Source: Prorocentrum cordatum (taxonomy: Eukaryota; Sar; Dinophyceae; Prorocentrales; Prorocentraceae). From it: 64,000 nt of DNA. Under the pieces are notes generated by a model, which was not told the DNA's origin, searched no databases, and saw only the letters and a program-made list of their open reading frames with translations. The stretch covers positions 117,507 to 181,506 of the forward strand of contig CAUYUJ010019369.1 in the NCBI GenBank assembly GCA_963575745.1. The letters run 5' to 3'. Position 1 is the stretch's first letter. The number at the start of each line of letters is the position of its first letter. This document shows, one piece after another, positions 21,246 to 30,294 of the stretch. The translations under genes were made by a program, and so were the position numbers.

Positions 21246-24200
21246 GAGAAATCCACGGCCCTGGCGGCTGTTGCTGCTGCTGCCTCTGAGGAGTCTGAGA
21301 GGTCCAGCGACGCACTCTCAGTCTCAGGATTGTCGGCATCCAGCATACAGGTTGTGTGCGCATTATCCATTTGGGTCTGGAAATGCCGAACACGCAACTC
21401 ACGCAGCTGCTCAGGGCCCAGTGCCAGCCCTGCCCCGCCCCCACTCTGGGGAGACATTTGAGGAGCCACCTGTGGGGTGTTAGGCAGGCTTCCCTGCTGA
21501 GGCGCCGTCATCGGGATAAGCTGATCGAAGTATCCCGTCTCCATCGGCGGCCTCACCTCCTCCGGCAGGTTACCCTGCTGCTGGGGCTGTGCTGTCTGCC
21601 TGTCTAGCATCCTGGCTGTCATCTCCTCCACCATGCTCCTCAACTCCCGCAGCTCCCTCGCTGCTTGCTCAGGAGCCTGAGTGTAGGAGCCAGTCCATGG
21701 GAATGATGACGCTATGATGCCAGGCGCTCGGCAAATAGCACATGGTGGTTGCTGAGGGTCTCCCTCGCGCTGATTTGCAACATGGCCCACCACATTCGAA
21801 TTCCAGCACTCCTCATGGAATAAGTGGGTGCACCTCAAGCGGTAAACGCTCTCCCTGGGCTGAAACTCCTCGAGGCATACCGCGCAGGTAACTTCCATCC
21901 CAGTGAAAACTTCCACATCTGCTGCTCTGGGATATACCCGCCGCTGTCTCTCCAGGACCGTCTCGGAGTGCATGAAGGTCGCTGGAGGACCCCCCGCGGG
22001 ATCTAGCACCTCCGGCGCAACAGCAACCACAACTGGAGGAGCTGCTGGCACGGAGGCTGTAGGCGTCACAGCGGGCGAGTTTCCTCGCATGGGTGAGCCT
22101 CTGTTCCTCACGACCTCAAGCGCGGCTGCGCGTGACTGATCACGCACGTTCTGCACGGCCTGTCTGCGCCTAAAGCACGCCTGTTGGGCGTGATATGTCT
22201 GCCTGATATAATCAGGCACACCTCTACTGCCAGACGATATTGAATGGGCAGCGGGCTGGACAGCCACATCTGGCGTCGTCGGCGCAGGCATAAAAGCCAT
22301 GTGCGGATACATGGACTGATCGCTACAGCGCACGTTTGTGAGGATGTGGAATTGGTCCGCCATTTCGCGAACAAACTTGTTCGGGACTCTGGACCCATCA
22401 GGATACAGTGGCGGATCCATGCGTGCCGGCGATGGTCTCTGGCCCTGGGCCATGCTCGGGTGAGCATTGAAGGCTGGGATGAAGGCTCGCTGCCGAGCAG
22501 GGTCCCCTGGATTGGGACCCTCAGGTTCCCAGGGCCAGGCCGGTCTCCACCTCTGACCACTCGGGTGGGGCAGGTTATGGCTCTGCACCTGTTGCACAGC
22601 AGCTGCCACCCTTGCACGGTAGTCATCAGGCACACCAGCGACAGTAGTTTGTCCAGCAAACGGTCGATGATGGCTTGGAGTGCCGGGCAGGTTTCCCTGC
22701 TGACTCGTTGGAGTGCCGGGCGGCATCATGTTCAGGAGAGCTGTGCCATGCTCGGCCCTGGCCGCTGCGATCCTCTCCATGAGAGTGCCACTCGTGGCAG
22801 AGCGACCAGGAGTCCCGAACGGAGACTGTGCAGGTGGCGTCGCCATTGGGGTCATGCCCCTCGGTGTGTGCATACTATGCGAGGGGCTACCAGGCATCTG
22901 CTCGAATCGAGCAGGCTCTCCGAAGATGCGGCCGAACGTCTGCGGGTCTCCCTGCGGTTCGGGCATCTCATTTCTGAGTCCATTTAATGGCAGGTTTCCC
23001 TGCATGGCCTGACGATTGCGCGTCGCCATGGCGGACATGGCTCCCTGGCCAGCGGCCCAGGGGTCTTGCTGGTACAATCTATCCGCCAACTGCTCCACCT
23101 GTTCAGGATTTAAGGCGGCCGCGATCTGGTCCAGATCTGAAGTGCTGATGGCCTGCCAAGATATGGCACTAGGCCCTTGGCTTGGAGCGCGGCTTGGAGC
23201 CGCGCTTCCGGCCTCACTCTCGGTGATCATAAAGATCTGGTGGACTTCAGGCTGGTTTCCCAGCGTGGCAAGGCTGTAGTGGTCCCCAACTTCTCTGTGA
23301 CCGTAAACCATAGGAGGGTCAACGCCCTCTTGGTCGCGAGACCACTGGTACTTGACACTAGCACTGCCCACATCAGTCCACCTACCCGAGGCCGACATCA
23401 AGGTGGTGGAGACGCGTGCTCTGCGATCACCTCGATATTCTGGGTTGCGCCACTGCTTCCCCGTGGCCAAGTCTTCTACGTGGGAAATATAGTATGGTTC
23501 AATGATACCGTTAATTCCCTCGGATAGAAGGACTCCATTGTCAGACCAACGAAAATGTATTCCATCCGTCAAGGCCTTGTGCCAGTCCACAAACATGATG
23601 ATGTCTGAATCTGGATCCCACCCACTGTTCACACTGCGACGGCGGACCGTCGGTACAAAGTGGATGCGCGACCGGCCTGACCCCTTTTTCTTCGAGTTGT
23701 GTTCAGAACGACAGGAGAGGCCATGCCACATGATGCCTTCAAAGGCAGTCCATCGAGTACCATGCATGGCAACCTCGGGATATGGGGCCTGTCTCCCGGC
23801 AGGGTTGTCGCGTAGTATGATGTACTTGTACAACGACCATAGAGCCTTCAGCGTCCACGAGCGCCCTTGAGAGGCCCGGATGAATATGTCGGACTTGCCA
23901 GAGTCCCGCGCTAACACCTTAAACTGACGGCGTTGTTTCTCTTCACCGTCTGCTTCGCGGACATGAGCAACCTCCATCATGATGGCAGCCAGCTGGTCCA
24001 CCGTTCGGCCGTATAGGTTCGCGGTGATGACTTTGGCCTCGTCATGCTTGGGATTGTAACCATCATGTCTCGTATGTCCGTGGAGCCACGGATACTCATT
24101 TACGAGCTCTACGAGGTTGATCCAGCCATCATGATCATCGAATGTATTCAGGCTCCACGCAGGATTGCGTGGTTTGTCAGGCGCGTGTCTACACACCCTA

Positions 24201-27200
24201 CTGAGAGCCTTACTCAGTTGCTTGGGGGTGTGATTCTTCCTCGGGATAATGTTTTCTCGCCTGCATTTCCTCATAAATTCCTCATCCACCGAGCGCATCG
24301 GTGGGAGCTTCCGCAGGGCAAGTCTATCCCCGATCACGGCCTGACTCCCACAAGTGAAGGATGCATCCCCTGGGTGGCGCAGCTGATCCTCGGGCGGGCC
24401 CCCCCGCACAGGAGCCTCTGTCGCCGAAGAGGCTGCGGCTCCTGAAGAGGAGGAAGCTGCAGCGGCAGCGCCTGGCGGGTTTCCCCGCGGTGACTCTCGG
24501 CTGGCGCTGCCCCTAATCGTCGGCACCCAGGTGCCCCTGGACAGAGCACCTTCATCGGACCTTTTGGAGCGTGCCGCCACAGGCGAGGCTGGCGCAGGGG
24601 CGTACCCTGTGCGCTCGAAAGCCTTAGCCTTGCTGGCGATAGATCCGCTGCGACTAGGCGGGCGTCTGCGTACTTCTACAGGTTCCTGAGGTGGCTGTCT
24701 GGGGTTAGGTCTCTGTGCTGGAGTTGCTCTAGTCGGTGATCTCGGCGTTTTAGAGCGAGGCTCCTCCATCTGCACATCTGACCCAAGCTCCTCACAGCGT
24801 GCTGTTGTTTTCGGTCTCTCCTCCGAAGGCGACCTAGGGGCTGGCGTTTCACTCTTAGCCTTCGGTTGGAGTGGAAGTGGAAGCTTCTTCGCCTCCTTCA
24901 TGTAAATCTTCTGAGAGTACATCAGCATCTGGCGAGTTGCCTCGCGGGCGCGTTCCTCTGCGATTCGTCTACGTTCCTCATCTGCCGCAACTCGCTGGGC
25001 CTTCTGGTCATCGTTGCCCATCGGTTCTGGCCGTTGGGACTGGCTGGAAACGCCGGGCGAGTTTCCTCGCATTCCAGTAAGGCTAAAGAGCGCATCCTTT
25101 TCTTCCTGGGTCATGGGCACCAGTCCCCTCGGAGCCGGAGGAGGCTTAACCTCCTCGGCCTTCGGCCTCATATGAACCGTGATCCCGAGACGACGATTGA
25201 TCTCTGCGATCTCGTCTTGAGTCATCGGGATCAGCGGTGGATGACCCTCCTTATGAGGAGTACGGCCTCCGTTCGGGCTCAAACCCTCGTTGAGCCTTAC
25301 AGGGCATCCCGGCCTATGCTCCTGAAACGGCTCTGAGCACGGTCCACAAACTGCATTAGGTCTGTACAGTTTGCGTGCTGCGATGACATTTCGCAGCTGC
25401 GTTCGTACCTCTTGTATTTCATCAGTACGAATGTTCGTCGCAAGCTGGTAGCCAACGCGCATGGACTTACCCTGAGCGTCTCTATAGGCTGGGTTGCCCT
25501 TTCCGAAGGCCGAATGTTCTCCTTTCCGACGTCTAGGGTCATTGTAGGGAAGCAATTGGCCCCCTCGCCGAAGAGCACGTTCCTTTGGGTCAGCTTGCCT
25601 CCACTCACGAGGGAGCCGTGCCTGCGGATGAGGCTCTTCTCTGAGGCGTGGATGAGAACGAGACCTCCTGGCATGCTCATCAGAAGAGGCTGCCGACGCA
25701 GCCTGAGCGGGAGCCGGCGGGGGCTCCTGCGGAGGCTCCTGCGCGATCCCGGGCGGATCGTCTAACAGAGGCAGGTCTCCCTGCTGGCTGGAGCCCGGCG
25801 AAATTGGCGCTTGTGCCGGCGGTGGTGGTGCGTCAGGCTCGTCGGGATCGAAGTCCACCTCTACCTCACCAGTGACCTCCATCATGAGGATTGTGGTTTC
25901 GTCCTCGCACAGCCCGCAACCATCACCCTCTTCATCTTCTGATGTAGGATTGCCAATGATGACGGCCATCGGCGCAGCCGGCACGGGCAGGTTTCCCTGA
26001 GTAGCCGGCGTCTGAGCATCGCTTGGCTGTCCCGGCGTAGGTGGTACGGTTGTCGGCTTAGGCTCGTTGCCGAGCACAGGCTGCCCGGCGATATTACGCA
26101 TGGCCGCATGGTTGGGCCATAGCCCCGCCGCCTGGAGACCCCATCCTGGCGGAGGAAGAGCGTGGCCGCGCATGGTGATGGCCCTTTCAAGGGCCTGGCG
26201 CAATCTCCCTCTGGAGTACCACACATGCCTCTGCACGTCCTCAGGGTGCACGCAATCAATAAGAGTCAAGGCTGCCAGCGCTAACTCCGAGTCGTCGCAG
26301 GCGTCAGTGTCCTGCAGCATCACGTTACCAGCTTCGATGCTTTCTTGACTCTCGGGATATGCTATGGTTAATATCTCGTGCATCCTCATGAGGGTTCGCA
26401 GTGGTGTGCGTGGTCCGTACTCGCCTGGAGCAAGCGAACCAGGGGGTATAAATGGGCCCCCTGGTACGCCCGCAACGAACGCTTGAGACCCCATTTCTAT
26501 TAGTTCAGCGTGATTTCGAGGATAGGTGGGCCTGTTTCCAGGCACGAGGTCGGGTGGAGGTTGGAGGTTGCGATCAACCTCGCAAGGCGAGGCCTCTACA
26601 GTGACGTCCTCGTCACTGCTCTCGCAGGCCATGATGTTGCCTGGGTTCCCGAACATCCAGTCGAAGAAAGATAAAGGCTGGTTTCCCAGCGTTCCGTGAT
26701 CCACGGGAGTGAGCTCGTTGTTGCCGACAACGAACCTGCGGAGGTACTCGAGGTAGTCCGCGCACAGTCCATGGCCACACGCCTCGAGCTCGTCGACGTT
26801 GTCCATGCAGCTAACCCAAATGTAAAATATCTGTTCCATGGCCTCAAAATCCTGGAGGCTCAGATATTCAATAAATGGTTCACTTGAGCCAAAACGGCCT
26901 TCGGTCGATCTGCCCTTTCCATTTCCCTTCGCTGGACAATCTTTCACAAGATGATCGGTACTATCACACTCATGGCACTTTAAAATCTGGCCGTCTCTAC
27001 CTCGCGGGTTTCCCCGCCTACCATTGCCATTGCCTGAGGTATCTCTACGGCCCTTGCCGCGGCCTTTCCCCCCGAAAAATATCTCATCACACTGGTTATC
27101 TGAGAGCCTCTGGAGGAAGGCTGTGACGCCTAGTCCATTCAACCTACGGCGCCCCCGCTTGCCTTTACCTTTTCCTTTGAAACTCCTCCGTATCCCCCTC

Positions 27201-27622
27201 CTAACACGACGCACTGGTTTTCGCGCGAACCCCCTCCACCTCCGCTCTGCCTGTTGTAATAACCAAAACAAGTGTTCAGCGCGCTGATTATCACTTTCCA
27301 TATTCGTGATATCTGACCAATCTAAAGCTTCAACACCGTCTGATGATACAGTATCGGTGTCGGCACCGGAGTCGAAATCGTCGTCTCCCAGGTAGGTGGA
27401 TACACCGTCGGTTAGGGGGTTTGATTCCCCCCATAGGGAACGGTGTGGTTGAGGTTCTCTAGAAGGAGGGCTGGTTGCCCAGTTCGGTCGTGATCGATCC
27501 CCTGCTAATACAGCAGTGGATTCTCCAGGATCGTCAGCCCATATGCTTGAGGGCCCGTTTCCAGGCTGGGCTTCAGTGGTTAAGGTAGAAGTTCCCACTA
27601 CAAGATCCCCTTCCCCTTCCAA
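21173..27622 (-). CDS. 2149-residue gag-like polyprotein with Tpt1-like and RING-H2 domains
   Basis: The longest intact frame in the window. N-terminal 130 residues are acidic, followed by a basic RG/GK-rich part and a zinc knuckle (CHECDSTDHLVKDC, CX2CX4HX4C, about residue 215), typical of gag. Long Pro/Gln/Ala-rich linkers follow. Residues about 1130-1385 resemble Tpt1/KptA RNA 2'-phosphotransferase, which removes the 2'-phosphate left after tRNA ligation. Residues about 1912-1965 form a RING-H2 finger. About 20 micro-hairpins are embedded, nearly all encoding x-G-N-x'-P. The start Met at 27,622 is the first in frame; the true protein may be continuous with the gag piece upstream. Integrity contrasts with the decayed pol region. 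Confidence 0.8.
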   Translation of the reverse strand: MEGEGDLVVGTSTLTTEAQPGNGPSSIWADDPGESTAVLAGDRSRPNWATSPPSREPQPHRSLWGESNPLTDGVSTYLGDDDFDSGADTDTVSSDGVEALDWSDITNMESDNQRAEHLFWLLQQAERRWRGFARKPVRRVRRGIRRSFKGKGKGKRGRRRLNGLGVTAFLQRLSDNQCDEIFFGGKGRGKGRRDTSGNGNGRRGNPRGRDGQILKCHECDSTDHLVKDCPAKGNGKGRSTEGRFGSSEPFIEYLSLQDFEAMEQIFYIWVSCMDNVDELEACGHGLCADYLEYLRRFVVGNNELTPVDHGTLGNQPLSFFDWMFGNPGNIMACESSDEDVTVEASPCEVDRNLQPPPDLVPGNRPTYPRNHAELIEMGSQAFVAGVPGGPFIPPGSLAPGEYGPRTPLRTLMRMHEILTIAYPESQESIEAGNVMLQDTDACDDSELALAALTLIDCVHPEDVQRHVWYSRGRLRQALERAITMRGHALPPPGWGLQAAGLWPNHAAMRNIAGQPVLGNEPKPTTVPPTPGQPSDAQTPATQGNLPVPAAPMAVIIGNPTSEDEEGDGCGLCEDETTILMMEVTGEVEVDFDPDEPDAPPPPAQAPISPGSSQQGDLPLLDDPPGIAQEPPQEPPPAPAQAASAASSDEHARRSRSHPRLREEPHPQARLPREWRQADPKERALRRGGQLLPYNDPRRRKGEHSAFGKGNPAYRDAQGKSMRVGYQLATNIRTDEIQEVRTQLRNVIAARKLYRPNAVCGPCSEPFQEHRPGCPVRLNEGLSPNGGRTPHKEGHPPLIPMTQDEIAEINRRLGITVHMRPKAEEVKPPPAPRGLVPMTQEEKDALFSLTGMRGNSPGVSSQSQRPEPMGNDDQKAQRVAADEERRRIAEERAREATRQMLMYSQKIYMKEAKKLPLPLQPKAKSETPAPRSPSEERPKTTARCEELGSDVQMEEPRSKTPRSPTRATPAQRPNPRQPPQEPVEVRRRPPSRSGSIASKAKAFERTGYAPAPASPVAARSKRSDEGALSRGTWVPTIRGSASRESPRGNPPGAAAAASSSSGAAASSATEAPVRGGPPEDQLRHPGDASFTCGSQAVIGDRLALRKLPPMRSVDEEFMRKCRRENIIPRKNHTPKQLSKALSRVCRHAPDKPRNPAWSLNTFDDHDGWINLVELVNEYPWLHGHTRHDGYNPKHDEAKVITANLYGRTVDQLAAIMMEVAHVREADGEEKQRRQFKVLARDSGKSDIFIRASQGRSWTLKALWSLYKYIILRDNPAGRQAPYPEVAMHGTRWTAFEGIMWHGLSCRSEHNSKKKGSGRSRIHFVPTVRRRSVNSGWDPDSDIIMFVDWHKALTDGIHFRWSDNGVLLSEGINGIIEPYYISHVEDLATGKQWRNPEYRGDRRARVSTTLMSASGRWTDVGSASVKYQWSRDQEGVDPPMVYGHREVGDHYSLATLGNQPEVHQIFMITESEAGSAAPSRAPSQGPSAISWQAISTSDLDQIAAALNPEQVEQLADRLYQQDPWAAGQGAMSAMATRNRQAMQGNLPLNGLRNEMPEPQGDPQTFGRIFGEPARFEQMPGSPSHSMHTPRGMTPMATPPAQSPFGTPGRSATSGTLMERIAAARAEHGTALLNMMPPGTPTSQQGNLPGTPSHHRPFAGQTTVAGVPDDYRARVAAAVQQVQSHNLPHPSGQRWRPAWPWEPEGPNPGDPARQRAFIPAFNAHPSMAQGQRPSPARMDPPLYPDGSRVPNKFVREMADQFHILTNVRCSDQSMYPHMAFMPAPTTPDVAVQPAAHSISSGSRGVPDYIRQTYHAQQACFRRRQAVQNVRDQSRAAALEVVRNRGSPMRGNSPAVTPTASVPAAPPVVVAVAPEVLDPAGGPPATFMHSETVLERQRRVYPRAADVEVFTGMEVTCAVCLEEFQPRESVYRLRCTHLFHEECWNSNVVGHVANQREGDPQQPPCAICRAPGIIASSFPWTGSYTQAPEQAARELRELRSMVEEMTARMLDRQTAQPQQQGNLPEEVRPPMETGYFDQLIPMTAPQQGSLPNTPQVAPQMSPQSGGGAGLALGPEQLRELRVRHFQTQMDNAHTTCMLDADNPETESASLDLSDSSEAAAATAARAVDFSATKLRTRSSMSGCSTEITSRMRG
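21725..21890 (-). other. RING-H2 finger domain
   Basis: CAVCLEEF (CxxC), 14 residues, CTHLFHEECW (C-x-H-x2-H-x2-C), then PPCAICRAPG (CxxC): all eight ligands are present in C3-H2-C3 order. RING-H2 fingers usually act as ubiquitin E3 ligases. Confidence 0.8.
22485..23206 (-). repeat. other perfect hairpins inside the giant ORF
   Basis: Perfect stems not of family A: 22,499-22,521 (8-bp arms AGGGTCCC, 7-nt loop, abutting the family A hairpin at 22,485); 22,898-22,914 (CTGCTCGA/TCGAGCAG, one centre base); 23,186-23,206 (9-bp arms AGCGCGGCT, 3-nt loop). A further 7-bp stem, TCGTTGT/ACAACGA with a 5-nt loop, lies at 26,715-26,733. Confidence 0.7.
23467..24232 (-). other. Tpt1/KptA-like RNA 2'-phosphotransferase domain
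   Basis: Ordered matches to the family: LSKALSRVCRHAPDKP (family LSK.LS..LRH, catalytic Arg-His), FIRASQGRSW (family IRA.QGHS), MHGTRWTAFEGIMWHGLS (family HGT....I...GL), RSRIHFVPTV (family HIHF), and DGIHFRWSDNGVLLSEG (family DGI.F..S.NGV.LT.G). The GH of the QGHS box is GR here. The fold order is complete over about 255 residues. Confidence 0.75.
26882..26903 (-). other. possible spliced-leader relict in coding sequence
   Basis: The sense strand contains TTTTGGCTCAAG, the exact last 12 bases of the dinoflagellate spliced leader as I recall it. The preceding bases (CCGAAGGCCG) resemble the remaining leader with an insertion and changes. It is read in frame as GRFGSS. It may be chance. Confidence 0.3.
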
Positions 27623-27995
27623 ACACTGATCCTATATTGCCAGGAGACCGTTCTGATAGGCAACCTATCGAACGCATCCTCTCCAGCAACTCATCATACT
27701 GTTGTGTTCGGGGCATTTGGTGATTGAATGGCTGTGAGAGTTGCGTGGCTCGCTGGTTGCCGACGCCTAAGGCGCTGAATAAGATCGTAGTTAGTAGTTG
27801 GAAAATGGGAAGGTCAAATCCCACCGACTGCGCCTGAAGTCGGGCCATTCCGAATCGGGTGAGGGTGACAATGAAAGTCGATTATCCCGGCAAAGCAACC
27901 TAACAGCCATGTGTAGGAGCATATCTGGAAGCATTCCCCTTAAGATTCGGATGAGAATCCAGTTGTAGAATTCTGCTGTTCTCGCAGTCGTTGTC
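27573..27995 (-). pseudogene. gag middle portion, downstream of nested insertion
   Basis: Sense frames give NWILIRILRGMLPDMLLHMA near 27,960 and QPFNHQMPRTQQYDELLERM near 27,720, then GCLSERSPGNIGSVFGRGRG leading into the giant ORF. This fits Copia gag after the DERQL segment that stops at 34,541. At least two frame changes occur. It shows where gag resumes after the interruption. Confidence 0.5.
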
Positions 27996-28025
27996 GCATT
28001 CGCGAGGACAGTCGCAGTGGCAACG

Positions 28026-28372
28026 GCAGTCGCAGTCACAGCCTCAGCCTCAGCCTGCCTCAGCCTCAGCCTCCGCCTGCCTCAGCCTCAGCCTGCCTCA
28101 GCCTCAGCCTCAGCCTGCTTTAGCCTCAGCATCAGTCTGCCTTCGGCCTCGGCCTCAGCCTCAGCCTGCCTCAGCCTCAGCCTGCATCAGCCTCAGCCTC
28201 AGCCTCAGCCTGCCTCAGCATCAGCCTGCCTCAGCCAGCCTCAGCCTCAGCCTGCCTCTGCCTCAGCCTCAGCCTGCTTCAGCCTCAGCCTCAGTCTGCC
28301 GTCGGCCTCGGCCTCAGCCTCAGCCTGCCTCAGCCTCAGCCTGCATCAGCCTCAGCCTCAGCACGAAGCGAC
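28026..28372 (+). repeat. CAGCCT minisatellite
   Basis: Dense array of CCTCAGCCTCAGCCTG units with occasional TCTGCC(T/G)TCGGCCTCGG variants, the latter twice about 170 bp apart, so a higher-order unit is present. It marks the left edge of the nested block within gag. Confidence 0.8.
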
Positions 28373-28377
28373 CCAGC

Positions 28378-28820
28378 TAGAAGGACAAAGCGCTGAATGT
28401 ACGCCGATGTGTTCGACGACTGCGTATGTAATGATGTGACGATATACAGACTGAGCCCTTCGTGAATGTCTACATGTTTTTCTGACGCCTACAAACGGCG
28501 CTGACGTGTGTGAGAAAATTGTCCGCGCAGCAAAAGCCGGCGAAGCGTGCGGGAGCTCGCATGCTGAGACAGACTACGTCTGCAGACCGCCAGCTGCAAA
28601 AAGTTGCGAGCGGCTCTTGGAAGATGTTTACGGAACGGAGCTACGGTGTCTGAAAACATTGGCATCGAAGGGAAGAGCCTCGGAGCCCTGCAACCTGAGA
28701 AACACCGCAGGAACTCGCATACTGAAAAGGAATGCATTGCAAACCGCACGCTGCGAACCCTGCAGGCTGAGAAGCACCGCAGGATGTCGCATGCTGAAAA
28801 GCACTTGTACTGCAGAGCGC
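28378..28820 (+). repeat. long direct repeat, left copy
   Basis: About 443 bp nearly identical to 31,140-31,549. The left copy has an extra segment of about 33 bp near 28,551-28,590. Each copy includes two family B hairpins with CCTGC/GCAGG arms. The repeats enclose the ORF at 29,142 like LTRs, but I see no terminal hallmarks. Confidence 0.85.
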
Positions 28821-29141
28821 TAGCATCTATCTCGGGCTCGGACCCCCCCGTCCTGATCCAGAACGTGTCCGGCCACGGCCTGAAAATGCCGTTCCAACTC
28901 CCGAGGATCAGCTGGCACTCCGGCTCTGGGACACTCCAGTACGTCTTGAGCACCTTGAGCCAGGCCCCATCTCGGGATCCCCACAGCACGCTGTACTTGA
29001 CCGAGACCGTGCCGAACTCATAACAATTGACCTCCGAAGGACCTGCGAGTGCAGGCTGAGAAACACCACGCGATTGCAGGGCACGGCATTGCGTGTCACA
29101 TGAGTGCAGGCTGAGAAGCACCACATCTCGTTTGCCAGAGA

Positions 29142-30212
29142 TCACTCCCAGGTTATTTGATCCCGCAACACCAGCCACGGCGTAGCTGCCACAGGGGCCG
29201 CAGATAGCAACGGTTCGGTCACCCAATTGGCGTTCCGGTGAGTCACAATTCGCGCGTGGCTCCACGAGCCTGTGTAGCGCGATTTGCGGGGCACCAGTGT
29301 GCTGTAGGTGTTGTTGCCGTAGCAGAAGACGGCCTCTGGAGCCCAGTGCGGATTCCAGCGGACAGCGTAGACCCTGTGGACGCCATTGCGGATGACGTCG
29401 CGCGCACCTTCGATATGTGCCACCCATCGAAGCCAGTCAAATGCTGAGCCATCGGTGATGTCAACAGCACCTGGGGCAGTCTCGCCATGGTGGTAGTGCA
29501 ACAGCGATTGGAGAGCGGCGCTGGCTTCGTCGCGGCCCACAATCTGGCGCGAGCAGGCTGCCTCTTGCAGGTGCTCCTGTGTGAAGAGCAGTGGGGCATC
29601 ACCGCCAGTCTCGGCAGGCTGAGCAGCGCCACCGTCAGGCACGGCAGTCTGAGCAGCGCCGCCACGAGGAACATGAGGCTGAGCAGCGCCAGGCTCAGGC
29701 ACGGCAGGCTGAGCAACGGCGCGTGGTGGACCGACATAGGTGGGCTCATCGGGTCGGCCGTTCTTATGGTAATGCAGGCGCATGGCTGAACCGTCTGCAC
29801 GACGGAACTCGAAGAAGTGCCTGCCGTGGCCATCCGTGTTGGAGTAGTTAGGGTCGCGCTCTGTCTCGATGATGCGAAAGAGAACCTGGGCGATGCCCTG
29901 CCCGATTATGCGCTCAGCGAAACCCGGAGCGGCAGACCGAAGCAGTTGCTTCCAGTCGTAGGACGGGTCGTTTGTTACGTCTTTGAACGACAAGTTGTTG
30001 ACAATGCACTCGGCGCGCAGCGCGCGCTGCCACTGGCAGGCGGTCTTGCCGCCCATCCCTGGTGTACGGCGGATGTCTTCGAGGTGAGCCTGCTCAAAGA
30101 CCACGTCGACACCTGGCTGAGGAGTCGGTGCGGGCGGATCCGGCAGAATCTCCCACGGGCCATCGCACGGGGCCGGGGGTGGCGGGGGCGATGCCTTGCC
30201 GCGTGCTGGCAT
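29142..30212 (-). CDS. hypothetical protein, 356 residues, in nested block
   Basis: The open frame extends upstream to 30,272, but I prefer MPARGKASPP at 30,212. A family B hairpin just before it (30,222-30,242) reads RCSSAC, the phase seen only in non-coding copies, whereas copies inside both ORFs read G-A-x-Q-P. The protein has a Pro-rich start, then a folded-looking part (CQWQRALRAECIVNNLSF, SYDWKQLLRSAAPGF), a linker of four decayed hairpin-derived GAAQP units (about residues 165-205), and a Trp-rich C-terminus (WLRWVAHIEG, AVRWNPHWAPEAVF). I do not recognise the family. It lies between the two long direct repeats. Confidence 0.55.
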   Translation of the reverse strand: MPARGKASPPPPPAPCDGPWEILPDPPAPTPQPGVDVVFEQAHLEDIRRTPGMGGKTACQWQRALRAECIVNNLSFKDVTNDPSYDWKQLLRSAAPGFAERIIGQGIAQVLFRIIETERDPNYSNTDGHGRHFFEFRRADGSAMRLHYHKNGRPDEPTYVGPPRAVAQPAVPEPGAAQPHVPRGGAAQTAVPDGGAAQPAETGGDAPLLFTQEHLQEAACSRQIVGRDEASAALQSLLHYHHGETAPGAVDITDGSAFDWLRWVAHIEGARDVIRNGVHRVYAVRWNPHWAPEAVFCYGNNTYSTLVPRKSRYTGSWSHARIVTHRNANWVTEPLLSAAPVAATPWLVLRDQITWE

Positions 30213-30294
30213 TGTGACAAGGCAGGCTGAGGAGCACCGCCGCGGCTGGACGGCCAGGTGAAACTCGAGCAAACATGGTTAAGGATGATGATGA

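Noticed and set aside
21754-21766. GAGGG-TCT-CCCTC palindrome
   Set aside because: Perfect stem but triloop and shifted phase; left out of the family A count.
28489-29427. 312-residue ORF rich in RCFSAC
   Set aside because: Out-of-phase translation of family B hairpins in the direct repeat; overlaps the better ORF at 29,142.
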